In this document: in pieces, positions 1 to 6,145 of the stretch
Position numbering within the stretch: position 1 is the first letter of the stretch
Layout of the letters: each line of letters begins with the position of its first letter
Source of the DNA: Deltaproteobacteria bacterium
GTDB lineage: Bacteria > Desulfobacterota > Desulfobacteria > Desulfobacterales > Desulfobacteraceae
Assembly (NCBI GenBank): GCA_003647385.1
Contig: QMMT01000005.1
Location: 1-18,904, forward strand
DNA length: 18,904 nt
Direction: 5' to 3'
The notes under the pieces: generated by a model
What the model was told of the DNA's origin: nothing
What the model saw: the letters and a program-made list of their open reading frames with translations, nothing else
Databases searched by the model: none
Translations under genes and position numbers: made by a program

Positions 1-356
1 GTTTCATAGTGTTTATATTCACGGCAGTCATTGCATTTTCCAATACAGATGATCTGGAAAGGTTGGATAATTCAGCGTTTGAAAAGCCGCACCGGCCGGG
101 TGCGGTATTTGTGCATGATGACCATAATGAAATGGCCGGGGTCGAGGATTGTGCAGTCTGTCACCATGTGTATGAAGGTAAAAATCTGGTTGAGGATGAA
201 TCCAGTGAGGACAGTCTCTGCTCAGAGTGTCATTCTCCAAAAGCAACTCAGGAAAATTCAATTTCTATGCAGGTCGCATATCATAAACGATGTAAAACGT
301 GCCATGTTGAAGAGAATAAGGGACCGTTACTTTGTGGTGAATGTCATATTAAATAG
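1..356 (+). CDS. Exported tetrahaem cytochrome c3 (class III), 5'-partial
   Basis: Periplasmic multihaem electron carrier, typically linking hydrogenases or formate dehydrogenases to membrane redox complexes in sulfate reducers. Numbering from the GTG at 9, four CxxCH haem sites are visible at residues 48-52, 71-75, 95-99 and 109-113. The extra histidines H36 and H39 (in VFVHDDH), H53 (in CHH) and H92 match the bis-histidine ligand pattern of cytochrome c3. The residues at the window edge are a hydrophobic run ending AFSNT, which looks like the h-region of a signal peptide without its basic start. The frame stays open to base 1, so the true start is probably upstream and the GTG at 9 is not convincing. 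The chain is acidic around the second haem. It is followed 17 nt later by the response regulator gene. The family call is firm; the redox partner cannot be told. Confidence 0.88.
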   Translation, partial: FIVFIFTAVIAFSNTDDLERLDNSAFEKPHRPGAVFVHDDHNEMAGVEDCAVCHHVYEGKNLVEDESSEDSLCSECHSPKATQENSISMQVAYHKRCKTCHVEENKGPLLCGECHIK

Positions 357-373
357 TAAGGAGGGGACTTAAG

Positions 374-724
374 ATGGGTAAAAAAATTATGATCGTGGAT
401 GATGATCCAGCCATAAGAAAATATCTGGAGACACTTTTTACTGACAATGGGTATGAGATCTGTATTGCCGTTGATGGTAAGGAGGGGGTCGATGTGTATA
501 AGGCCGAAAACCCGGATTTGATTACACTTGATCTTGAAATGCCAGAAGACTGGGGCCCCAGGTTTTTTAGAAAAGTCAGCAAAACAAAAGGCTTTGACAC
601 ACCCGTGATTGTCATCAGTGGGCTGTCAAGCACTCAATATTCTGTTCCAAAGGCAGCCGCTGTTTTCGGCAAGCCGTTTGATGCTAAAAAACTGGTGGAA
701 AAAGTATCGGAGCTTCTGAACTAA
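374..724 (+). CDS. Single-domain response regulator (receiver only)
   Basis: A 116-residue CheY-like receiver with no output domain, so it probably acts by protein contact or as a phosphorelay step in the cytoplasm. The acidic pocket D9-D11, phospho-acceptor D53 (in TLDLEMP), the switch residue S82 (VIVISG) and K100 (GKPF) are all present. The segment after the MP motif reads EDWGPRFFRKV, unlike the usual spacing to the conserved Gly, and marks a less common receiver subfamily. A strong GGAGGGG ribosome site lies 8-9 nt before the ATG. It sits between the cytochrome c3 gene and a metallohydrolase on the same strand, so co-transcription is likely. The cognate kinase is not next to it; the hybrid kinase 12 kb away is only one possibility. 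Confidence 0.92.
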   Translation: MGKKIMIVDDDPAIRKYLETLFTDNGYEICIAVDGKEGVDVYKAENPDLITLDLEMPEDWGPRFFRKVSKTKGFDTPVIVISGLSSTQYSVPKAAAVFGKPFDAKKLVEKVSELLN

Positions 725-752
725 GGAAATTGATGTTAAGTTTGGAGTTTTT

Positions 753-1451
753 ATGTTAATTCAGCAATTTCAATATGCAGCCGATAATCTGGGATATCTT
801 GTATATTCAAAGCGTGAGGGCGTTGTTATTGATGGGGGTGCAGTAGAAGATATACTGGTGTTTGCTAAAAAAAATCAGATCAATATCAAATATGTTACCA
901 ATACGCATTCCCATCATGACCACACCCCCGGCAATGAGGCATTACTTAAAAAAACAACCGCCCAGTTTATCGACTGCAAAAAGATCAAGTCGGATCAAAT
1001 CCTGCATCTTGATGATGAAGTTCTGGAAGTATTTTATACTCCCGGCCACACGGATGATTCAATCACCTTCAAAGCAGATGGTTTTTTAGTCACCGGTGAT
1101 ACCTTGTTTAACGGGACGGTGGGTAATTGTTTTTCAGGCGATCTTAAGGGCTTTTTTCAGTCTTTAAGACGTCTGATCTCTTTGCCGGAAAGTACTAAAG
1201 TTTATGGGGGCCATGATTATGTGGTCGAATCCATGAAAATGGCAAAAATAATTGAAAACCATAACCCGCATATCGAAGAATATCTTAAAAAATATAATCC
1301 GGACTTTATTGTGTCTACTATAGCGGATGAATTAAAGGCAAATCCTTATGTGAGGTTTAATGCCCAGAGTATGATAAATAATTTACAGGAAAGAAACCTG
1401 ACAATAGATACAGAGTTTGACAGGTTTAATTCAATTATGGAAATCTATTGA
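753..1451 (+). CDS. Metallo-beta-lactamase-fold hydrolase, glyoxalase II-like
   Basis: A 232-residue zinc hydrolase of the hydroxyacylglutathione-hydrolase (glyoxalase II) type, which cleaves thioesters of glutathione or a similar thiol. The metal ligands are complete: THSHHDH at residues 51-57 (H52, H54, D56, H57), H99 (PGHTDDS), D116 (TGDTLF) and H154 (GGHDY). The C-terminal part with KANPYVRFN resembles the HAGH C-terminal helical domain that shapes the thiol-ester site. A GGAG ribosome site precedes the ATG by 5 nt, and the gap to the response regulator is 28 nt. The exact substrate is uncertain; persulfide dioxygenases and other thioesterases share the fold, although the C-terminal region favours glyoxalase II. 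Confidence 0.85.
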   Translation: MLIQQFQYAADNLGYLVYSKREGVVIDGGAVEDILVFAKKNQINIKYVTNTHSHHDHTPGNEALLKKTTAQFIDCKKIKSDQILHLDDEVLEVFYTPGHTDDSITFKADGFLVTGDTLFNGTVGNCFSGDLKGFFQSLRRLISLPESTKVYGGHDYVVESMKMAKIIENHNPHIEEYLKKYNPDFIVSTIADELKANPYVRFNAQSMINNLQERNLTIDTEFDRFNSIMEIY

Positions 1452-1516
1452 AGGCTTAAACTCTTAATTTCTGCCATTTAATTCACCTAAAAATGGTTTG
1501 ACGATAGAATCCCCCC

Positions 1517-1545
1517 TTGATCATTCACAGTTTAGGTCTTATCAT
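1517..1545 (+). promoter_or_regulatory. Candidate sigma-70 promoter of the polyamine operon
   Basis: TTGATC (1517-1522), 17 nt, TATCAT (1540-1545): 4 of 6 and 5 of 6 matches to the consensus at ideal spacing. Transcription would start near 1552, shortly before the speD fusion. Upstream, a weak stem (CCATTT 1474-1479 with AAATGG 1491-1496) may mark the end of the previous transcript. Confidence 0.5.
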
Positions 1546-1626
1546 TAAAAACAATATTTTTTTAAGTGTCCTGAAACGTTGCAGGACAATAATAAATATT
1601 TTTACTCATTATTGGAGACAGCAGTA

Positions 1627-2463
1627 TTGCTTGATAAAAATATTAAATTTGTTGCAGATTCCGAACAGGATGCATCTTTTGCCCTGGGAAGACAGTTGAC
1701 CATTGAGTATTATGACTGTACATCAAAAGTCCTTTTAAATAAAACTTTGGTTGAAAAGGCATTGCTTAAAGCTGCAAACAAGAGCGGAGCAACAATTATC
1801 AGTTCTTCATTTCATGAATTTGAACCCCAGGGCGTCAGTGGCGTCGTTGTCATCGCAGAGTCGCATTTTACAGTGCATGCATGGCCGGAACATGACTATG
1901 CAGCTGTTGACATATTTACCTGCGGAGACAATATAGATCTTGAAATTGCCATAAACTCCATGAAAGATTCTTTTGAATCTGAAAATGTTGTCATTTCTTC
2001 AGATCAAAACAGAGGGATTATTTCCAAACCGCTGGTGCAAAAGAATGTCGGCCAGATGATTAAAAATTCCAAGATCTATCCGATTTCCTGGAAAAAAGAG
2101 TATGAAAGAAAAAATCCATGGGGGGTGTTGACCTCTATAGATATTTATGACAGTGACCCGCAAATTATCAGGGATGCAGAAAGCATTAAACGATTTGTGT
2201 ATGAATTGTGTGATTTGATTGATATGAAACGATTTGGAGACTGCCAGATTGTTCATTTTGGAGAAGATAAAAAAGTTGAAGGATTTTCAATGACACAGCT
2301 CATTGAAACCTCCTTGATTTCAGGTCATTTTGCCAATGCATCAAATAGAGTTTATTTAGACGTATTCAGTTGTAAGTTTTATGAACCCCGTGAGGTTGCT
2401 GAATTTGCCACATCTTTTTTCAAAGGGGATCATTATAAAATGCAGATGGCGTTAAGACAATAA
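1627..2463 (+). CDS. speD: Tandem SpeD fusion: AdoMet decarboxylase plus second pyruvoyl decarboxylase domain
   Basis: Two S-adenosylmethionine-decarboxylase-fold domains in one chain (278 residues from TTG 1627). Domain 1 (about 20-140) carries the classic AESHFTVHAWPE segment: self-cleavage between E78 and S79 would form the pyruvoyl group, with H84 and C99 as the other catalytic residues. Domain 2 (about 155-275) aligns with it, with T228-S229, H234 and C249 at the same offsets (Ser, +5 His, +20 Cys), so it also looks processed and active, but its substrate-side residues differ (LISGHFANASNR). SpeD homologues that decarboxylate ornithine or arginine, and fusions of AdoMetDC with such an ornithine decarboxylase, have been described in bacteria. 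By that analogy domain 2 may make putrescine; this is inference. speE follows after 7 nt. Start: TTG 1627 has GGAG 9 nt upstream; an in-frame TTG at 1579 would add 16 residues but lacks a clear ribosome site. Confidence 0.88.
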   Translation: MLDKNIKFVADSEQDASFALGRQLTIEYYDCTSKVLLNKTLVEKALLKAANKSGATIISSSFHEFEPQGVSGVVVIAESHFTVHAWPEHDYAAVDIFTCGDNIDLEIAINSMKDSFESENVVISSDQNRGIISKPLVQKNVGQMIKNSKIYPISWKKEYERKNPWGVLTSIDIYDSDPQIIRDAESIKRFVYELCDLIDMKRFGDCQIVHFGEDKKVEGFSMTQLIETSLISGHFANASNRVYLDVFSCKFYEPREVAEFATSFFKGDHYKMQMALRQ

Positions 2464-2470
2464 ATAAAAA

Positions 2471-3337
2471 ATGGAAAAATACAGCAAAATAATAGACGGC
2501 TGGTTTTCGGAAATCTGCCCCATGTGGCCCGGGATATCACTATCTCTTGAAATTGATAAAATTCTTTACAGCAAAAAAAGTAAATTTCAGCAGATCGACA
2601 TGTTTCAGACAAAAAATCATGGAAGAATGCTTGTGCTGGATGGGATAATTCAGTTGACCCAGTCAGATGAATTTGCATACCAGGAGATGATGGCCCATGT
2701 GCCTTTATTTGCCCACCCCAATCCTGAAGATGTCCTGGTGATTGGCGGAGGTGACGGGGGCATATTAAGGGAGGTTGGACGTCATGACGGTGTAAAAACA
2801 ATTGATTTTTGTGAAATCGATGAAGATGTCATCAAAGTGTCCAAAGAGTTTTTGCCTGATCTTGCCTGTGGATTTGATGATCCCAGGGTGAAGATTCATA
2901 TAGCCGACGGTAATGCTTTTGTTTTGGAACAAAAAAATAAGTATGATGTGATTATTGTGGATTCTTCCGATCCCATCGGTCCGGGTGAGGTCTTGTTTGA
3001 ACAACCCTTTTACGAGGGATTAAAAAAAGCGCTTCGGCCAAACGGCGTGATTGCCACCCAGGGTGAATCTTTTTTTCTTCACAAGGAGTGCGTTACCAAT
3101 CTTGTTAAAATTACAAGGGAATTGTTCCCGATTCAAGCCTATTCAAATTTTTTAGTACCCACGTATCCGGGAGGCCATCTCGGTGCTAATCTTGGATCTT
3201 TAGGTCCTGAATTAAAAAAGCCGTTTCGAACGATCCCTGAAAATTTTCAAAAACAATTAAAATATTACAGCCCTGAAGTCCATGAAGCCTCTTTTGTTTT
3301 GCCCTATTTTGCCCAAAAGATGTTTGAAGCCCTGTAA
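2471..3337 (+). CDS. speE: Spermidine synthase (polyamine aminopropyltransferase)
   Basis: Transfers the aminopropyl group of decarboxylated AdoMet to putrescine, giving spermidine and methylthioadenosine. The 288-residue length is typical. An N-terminal beta domain (1-65) precedes a Rossmann methyltransferase-like domain. Visible are GGGDGG at 92-97 (nucleotide pocket), Y70 near the acceptor site, E115 in the CEID strand, ADG at 145-147, and the catalytic DSSDP at 164-168 (D164, D167). The acceptor-side loop reads PTYPGGHLGANLGSLG (230-245), which differs from the PTYP-G-W-F/T pattern I expect in well-known spermidine synthases; the acceptor could be altered. It lies 7 nt after the double-SpeD gene with only a weak ribosome site, which suggests translational coupling and direct hand-over of product. 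Confidence 0.93.
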   Translation: MEKYSKIIDGWFSEICPMWPGISLSLEIDKILYSKKSKFQQIDMFQTKNHGRMLVLDGIIQLTQSDEFAYQEMMAHVPLFAHPNPEDVLVIGGGDGGILREVGRHDGVKTIDFCEIDEDVIKVSKEFLPDLACGFDDPRVKIHIADGNAFVLEQKNKYDVIIVDSSDPIGPGEVLFEQPFYEGLKKALRPNGVIATQGESFFLHKECVTNLVKITRELFPIQAYSNFLVPTYPGGHLGANLGSLGPELKKPFRTIPENFQKQLKYYSPEVHEASFVLPYFAQKMFEAL

Positions 3338-3357
3338 AATTAAAGAAAGTATTAAAA

Positions 3358-3789
3358 ATGTCAGATAATCCTTTATCCGAATTAAGCATTAAGACCATTA
3401 AAGAAGCCTCTAAACAAGAGTTGACTCTTCTTTATAAGGATGCGGGATGGTGGAAATCTTCCTATGACAGCCAATCTGAGTTTTTAGAATACATTGTGAA
3501 AGATTCAGCTGTTTTTGTAGGGGCTTTTTTAGGAAAAAATCTTATCGGCATGGGTCGGGCCCTTTCCGACCTTGCAAGTGATGCTTATATTCAGGATGTT
3601 GCAGTATTGAAGAAATTTAGAGGAAAAGGAATTGGTAAAAAAATCATTGAAACACTACTTGAAAAACTAAAGGAAAATGGTGTTGACTGGATTGGCCTTA
3701 TCGCCCAGCCGGGAACCACTTCCTTTTATACGGAACTTGGATTTGAGCTGCTTGAAGATCATGTTCCGTTAAAATATAAGGATTCATAA
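3358..3789 (+). CDS. GNAT-family N-acetyltransferase
   Basis: A 143-residue acyl-CoA-dependent N-acyltransferase. The acetyl-CoA pyrophosphate loop is clear: VLKKFRGKGIGKKI, with R88-G89-K90-G91-I92-G93 as the R-x-x-G-x-G motif, followed by the amphipathic helix KKIIETLLEKLKENG. The C-terminal SFYTELGF (122-129) is the usual beta6-beta7 signature with the catalytic-type Tyr. It starts 20 nt after speE and ends 1 nt before the DUF2156 gene, so it is within the polyamine operon. A natural guess is acetylation of spermidine or putrescine, but the sequence does not prove this; protein or amino-acid acetylation is equally possible for the family. Confidence 0.88.
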   Translation: MSDNPLSELSIKTIKEASKQELTLLYKDAGWWKSSYDSQSEFLEYIVKDSAVFVGAFLGKNLIGMGRALSDLASDAYIQDVAVLKKFRGKGIGKKIIETLLEKLKENGVDWIGLIAQPGTTSFYTELGFELLEDHVPLKYKDS

Positions 3790-3790
3790 A

Positions 3791-4726
3791 ATGTACAAGG
3801 CAGATCCCTTAGATTTACATATACCACAAACATCAGACCTTCTAAAATGGCATTCATTTGAATTAGACGACCAGGCATTGATTCAAACATATATTGACAG
3901 GTACAAGCCCTTATCCTGTGAATATAATTTTTCAAATCTTTTTGCCTGGCAAACCGCTTATAAAATGTCCTGGAGTCTCTATCAGGAACGGCTTTTGATT
4001 TATGATGAAATCTCACAGTTTGCATTTATGCCCCTGGGTGAAGATTTTTCTCCCGAAGAACTTGTCATTTTGTCATTAAATTTGAAAAGTGCAGGGCTTA
4101 CACCCAACTTTTGCCTTTTAACAGCAGAATATATAAAAAAATTTCCCGAAATTGAAAATTATTATATAGTAAAAGAAGAGCGGAACCATTCAGAATACAT
4201 TTACAGCGTTGACAGCCTCTGTGATCTTAACGGGACAAAACTTCACAAAAAAAAGAATTTAATCTCACAGTTTAAACGATCTTATCCTGATTTTGAAGTA
4301 CACCCTTTAAAGGGTAAGTATAAACATAAAGCCCGAAAGTTAGCCCAAATACTTTTGAGTCGCCGGAAAAAACCTTCAGATACGCTTGATCAGGAATTTT
4401 ATGCTCTTAAGACATCCTTTGATTATTTTGATCAGCTTGGCTTAGACGGGCTGGCAATAACGATAGGGGAAAAGCTGGTTGCCTTTTCTATCTTCAGCGC
4501 ATTAAACCCTTCAACCTATGACATTCAATTTGAGAAATCAGATACAGACTATAAAGGTGCGGCCCAGGTGATTAACCATGAAACCGCAAAATTTCTTAAA
4601 GATAAATGTCAGTATCTCAACCGGGAGCAGGACCTTGGAATTAAAGGCCTTCGCCAGGCAAAGATGTCCTATGATCCCGTTGAATTGATCACACCATACA
4701 GTCTTACCTTTACCCCGGCAAATTAA
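3791..4726 (+). CDS. DUF2156 family protein (phosphatidylglycerol-lysyltransferase C-domain-like)
   Basis: A 311-residue soluble protein related to the C-terminal catalytic domain of lipid aminoacyltransferases (MprF-type, double GNAT fold), but without the membrane domain. Recognition rests on several family signatures: CEYNFSNLFAWQ (43-54), the SEYIYSVDSLCDLNG segment followed by KLHKKKNLISQFK, a mid-domain GLDGLAITIGEKLVAF, and the C-terminal YLNREQDLGIKGLRQAKMSY. The GNAT gene ends 1 nt before its ATG (TAA-a-ATG), a sign of coupled translation. Stand-alone DUF2156 proteins have no settled function. Placement after speD-speE and a GNAT gene suggests transfer of an acyl or aminoacyl group to a polyamine or another amine. 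That is inference; an unrelated role carried in the same transcript is possible. Confidence 0.8.
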   Translation: MYKADPLDLHIPQTSDLLKWHSFELDDQALIQTYIDRYKPLSCEYNFSNLFAWQTAYKMSWSLYQERLLIYDEISQFAFMPLGEDFSPEELVILSLNLKSAGLTPNFCLLTAEYIKKFPEIENYYIVKEERNHSEYIYSVDSLCDLNGTKLHKKKNLISQFKRSYPDFEVHPLKGKYKHKARKLAQILLSRRKKPSDTLDQEFYALKTSFDYFDQLGLDGLAITIGEKLVAFSIFSALNPSTYDIQFEKSDTDYKGAAQVINHETAKFLKDKCQYLNREQDLGIKGLRQAKMSYDPVELITPYSLTFTPAN

Positions 4727-4742
4727 TTATAAAGGATTTATT

Positions 4743-4886
4743 TTGTTTAAACCAAACTATTCATATGAAAAACGCCAGAAGGAATTGGCAAAGAAAAAGA
4801 AGCAAGAGGAGAAGAGGCAGAGAAAACTTGAGAAAAAGAAAAAATCTGTTGAAGAAAAAGAGAACCCTTCTCTTCCGGAAGATTAA
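4743..4886 (+). CDS. Small lysine/glutamate-rich protein, 47 residues
   Basis: A short frame beginning TTG (read as Met) with an AAAGGA ribosome site at 4731-4736, 6 nt upstream. The product starts FKPNYSYEKRQKELAKKKKQ and continues as a highly charged helix of K, R and E, ending in NPSLPED. From memory, small proteins with this FKPNYSYEKRQKE-like start and a charged tail recur in many Proteobacteria as hypothetical genes; no function is known to me. It follows the DUF2156 gene by 16 nt and is the last gene before the convergent GntR gene. The composition suggests RNA, ribosome or acidic-surface binding, but nothing in the sequence settles this. The longer overlapping frame from 4765 runs into the antisense of the regulator gene and is not believable. 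Confidence 0.65.
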   Translation: MFKPNYSYEKRQKELAKKKKQEEKRQRKLEKKKKSVEEKENPSLPED

Positions 4887-4952
4887 CAGCTTTAAGCTTT
4901 TTTTGAACCAAAATAATCTATATTACAGGGTTAATTCCCCAGAAGATTACGT

Positions 4953-5645
4953 TCAGGAAATCATGAAAAGAATGATCCGTTCTCTAAAGGTCTGGATATG
5001 CTTAATGATGATTTGTTTGAGCTGGTCTTTGTTCTTTTCTTCTAGACAGGCGATCATTTCGTTGTGTTCGTTTATGACAGATTCAAAGTGATCCTTTAAG
5101 GGTGTTTTGGGGTCGATGATATTGTCATAGGACAAAAAAGATAATCGTTTGGCCTCATTCCTTACTTCGTTATCGGCACGGCATAAAAATTCATTGTGAG
5201 AGCATTTGGCAAAATTCATGTGAAACAGATGATTGGCTTCGGTTAAGTTAAATGTGTCATTTGCATGAAAGGCGTCTTTCAGCAGTCTATTTGCTTCTTT
5301 CATCTGTGGTATAAAAGCGGTGGTTTCCTTGTTCATGGCAAGCTTGGCAATCCCAAGTTCAATAATTTCCATACTTTCAAACATGGCTTTGGCATTTTGT
5401 ATGGTAATGGGGCGAACCACAACCCCTTTATTGGGGTGAGACTCCAGCATTTTTTCACCGCGTAACCGTACAAGGGCTTCCCGGATGGGTGTTCTGCCAA
5501 TCCCAAGGTCTTCAACAAGCTGGTTTTCTTCAAGGTGCTGGCTGGGTTGATATTCCAGGGAGATAATTTTTCGAATAATAGTTTCATACGCTGTGACCGC
5601 AAGGGGCTGCTTTGTATTTTTTTTTATTTGGTTGACGGGTTTCAT
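4953..5645 (-). CDS. GntR-family transcriptional regulator, FadR/FCD subfamily
   Basis: A 230-residue DNA-binding repressor or activator that responds to a small carboxylate. The N-terminal winged helix-turn-helix spans about 14-80, with LGIGRTPIREALVRLR (47-62) and PNKGVVVRP (71-79) as GntR hallmarks. The C-terminal all-helical FCD ligand domain (about 85-220) carries H142, H194 and H216, consistent with the metal site of FCD proteins. It is transcribed away from the biotin-carrier/TRAP/pxp operon, and a 29-bp palindrome lies in the shared upstream region with a second copy before dctP, so it very likely controls that operon and perhaps itself. The start has an AAAGGA ribosome site a few bases upstream. 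The effector is unknown; a substrate or product of the operon is the expected candidate. Confidence 0.92.
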   Translation of the reverse strand: MKPVNQIKKNTKQPLAVTAYETIIRKIISLEYQPSQHLEENQLVEDLGIGRTPIREALVRLRGEKMLESHPNKGVVVRPITIQNAKAMFESMEIIELGIAKLAMNKETTAFIPQMKEANRLLKDAFHANDTFNLTEANHLFHMNFAKCSHNEFLCRADNEVRNEAKRLSFLSYDNIIDPKTPLKDHFESVINEHNEMIACLEEKNKDQLKQIIIKHIQTFRERIILFMIS

Positions 5646-5677
5646 GGTATCCTTTTAAAATTTTGTACTATATGATA

Positions 5678-5706
5678 TTTTCATATACTTGACATATATA
5701 TGTAAT
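5678..5706 (+). promoter_or_regulatory. Candidate promoter of the biotin-carrier gene, overlapping operator 1
   Basis: TTTTCA (5678-5683), 17 nt, TGTAAT (5701-5706), with 4 of 6 and 5 of 6 consensus matches. The -10 element lies inside the palindrome at 5688-5716, so a bound regulator would block it. The equivalent position in copy 2 (6067-6095) reads TTAAAA, 17 nt, TTAAAT, which is weaker. Confidence 0.4.
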
Positions 5707-5716
5707 CTATGTCAAG
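5688..5716. promoter_or_regulatory. Palindromic operator candidate, copy 1
   Basis: A 29-bp pseudo-palindrome with perfect 9-bp arms CTTGACATA (5688-5696) and TATGTCAAG (5708-5716). Allowing one mismatch the arms reach 12 bp around a 5-nt centre. It lies between the divergent GntR and biotin-carrier genes. It matches copy 2 at 6077-6105 in 26 of 29 positions. A dimeric GntR/FCD protein is the obvious ligand. Confidence 0.65.
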
Positions 5717-5787
5717 CTTCCATGAAACAAAAACAGCCTAATTTTAATCTGGTCACAATTTGCTCAATAATCAATAGGAGGTCATAA

Positions 5788-6039
5788 ATGGACAAAAAAA
5801 ATTATACGATTCACTCACCGATCATGGGTACTTTTTACAGGGCTTCATCACCAGGGGAAAAATCGTTTGTTGAGACGGGACAGAAAATTGCTATCAACGA
5901 TGTTGCCTGTGTTATTGAGTCCATGAAAATATTTACTGAAATCAGAAGTGAAAAGGAAGGAACCGTTTCCAAAATACTGGTCGAGAATGAAGAATTAATC
6001 ATGAAAGACCAGGCATTAATTGAAATTAAATTGGATTAG
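5788..6039 (+). CDS. Stand-alone biotin carboxyl carrier domain protein
   Basis: An 83-residue biotinyl domain that carries CO2 on biotin between a biotin carboxylase and a carboxyltransferase. SPIMGTFYRASSPGEKSFVE (10-29) matches the thumb region of the AccB carrier domain, and the biotin attachment site is K47 in ESMKI. The usual motif is A/V-M-K-M, so S before and I after are substitutions. The long N-terminal part of AccB is absent; this is only the carrier domain. It has an ideal AGGAGGT ribosome site 5 nt before the ATG. It is the first gene of the operon, 5.5 kb from its presumed partner biotin carboxylase at 11537-12874. No acetyl-CoA carboxyltransferase gene is nearby, so the acceptor enzyme is probably PxpB/PxpC. 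Confidence 0.88.
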   Translation: MDKKNYTIHSPIMGTFYRASSPGEKSFVETGQKIAINDVACVIESMKIFTEIRSEKEGTVSKILVENEELIMKDQALIEIKLD

Positions 6040-6076
6040 TACCTGAAATCGACCCATTTATTTTTTTTAAAATATA

Positions 6077-6105
6077 CTTGACATATATTTTAAATCTATG
6101 TCAAG
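6077..6105. promoter_or_regulatory. Palindromic operator candidate, copy 2
   Basis: Second copy of the 29-bp palindrome, 41 nt before the dctP ATG. Here the symmetry extends to perfect 15-bp arms, 6071-6085 (AATATACTTGACATA) and 6097-6111 (TATGTCAAGTATATT), around an 11-nt centre. It suggests separate control of the transporter genes in addition to the upstream site. It could also fold as an RNA hairpin; the conserved sequence of the two copies argues for a protein site. Confidence 0.65.
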
Positions 6106-6145
6106 TATATTTTAATGCTATTTAACCTTAAGATAGGAGAGAACA

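Noticed and set aside
9..11. GTG at 9 as the start of cytochrome c3
   Set aside because: The frame is open to the window edge, and the residues at this point are the middle of a signal peptide without its basic start. The gene is better treated as cut by the window.
1474..1496. Stem CCATTT/AAATGG after the metallohydrolase gene as a terminator
   Set aside because: It is only 6 bp and AT-rich, with an 11-nt loop and just three T after it. It is too weak to call.
4889..4907. AGCTTTAAGCT followed by a T-run, as a terminator of the polyamine operon
   Set aside because: The loop would be too small for a stable stem. The T-run alone is not enough, although termination somewhere here is expected.
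4765..5091. A 108-codon frame rich in K and R, starting inside the 47-residue gene
   Set aside because: It runs out of frame through the small gene and then antisense into the GntR coding region. The composition is an artefact of the AAG/AGA-rich neighbouring frame.
5722..5787. A 21-codon frame (ATG 5722 to TAA) ending directly before the biotin-carrier start, a possible leader peptide
   Set aside because: It has no ribosome site, and its two AGG codons are simply the ribosome site of the carrier gene. Nothing supports translation.
6078..6083. TTGACA in the palindromes as a -35 box
   Set aside because: No acceptable -10 box lies 16-18 nt downstream in either copy (TCAAG follows). TTGACA is part of the symmetric arm and appears on both strands, so an operator reading is better.
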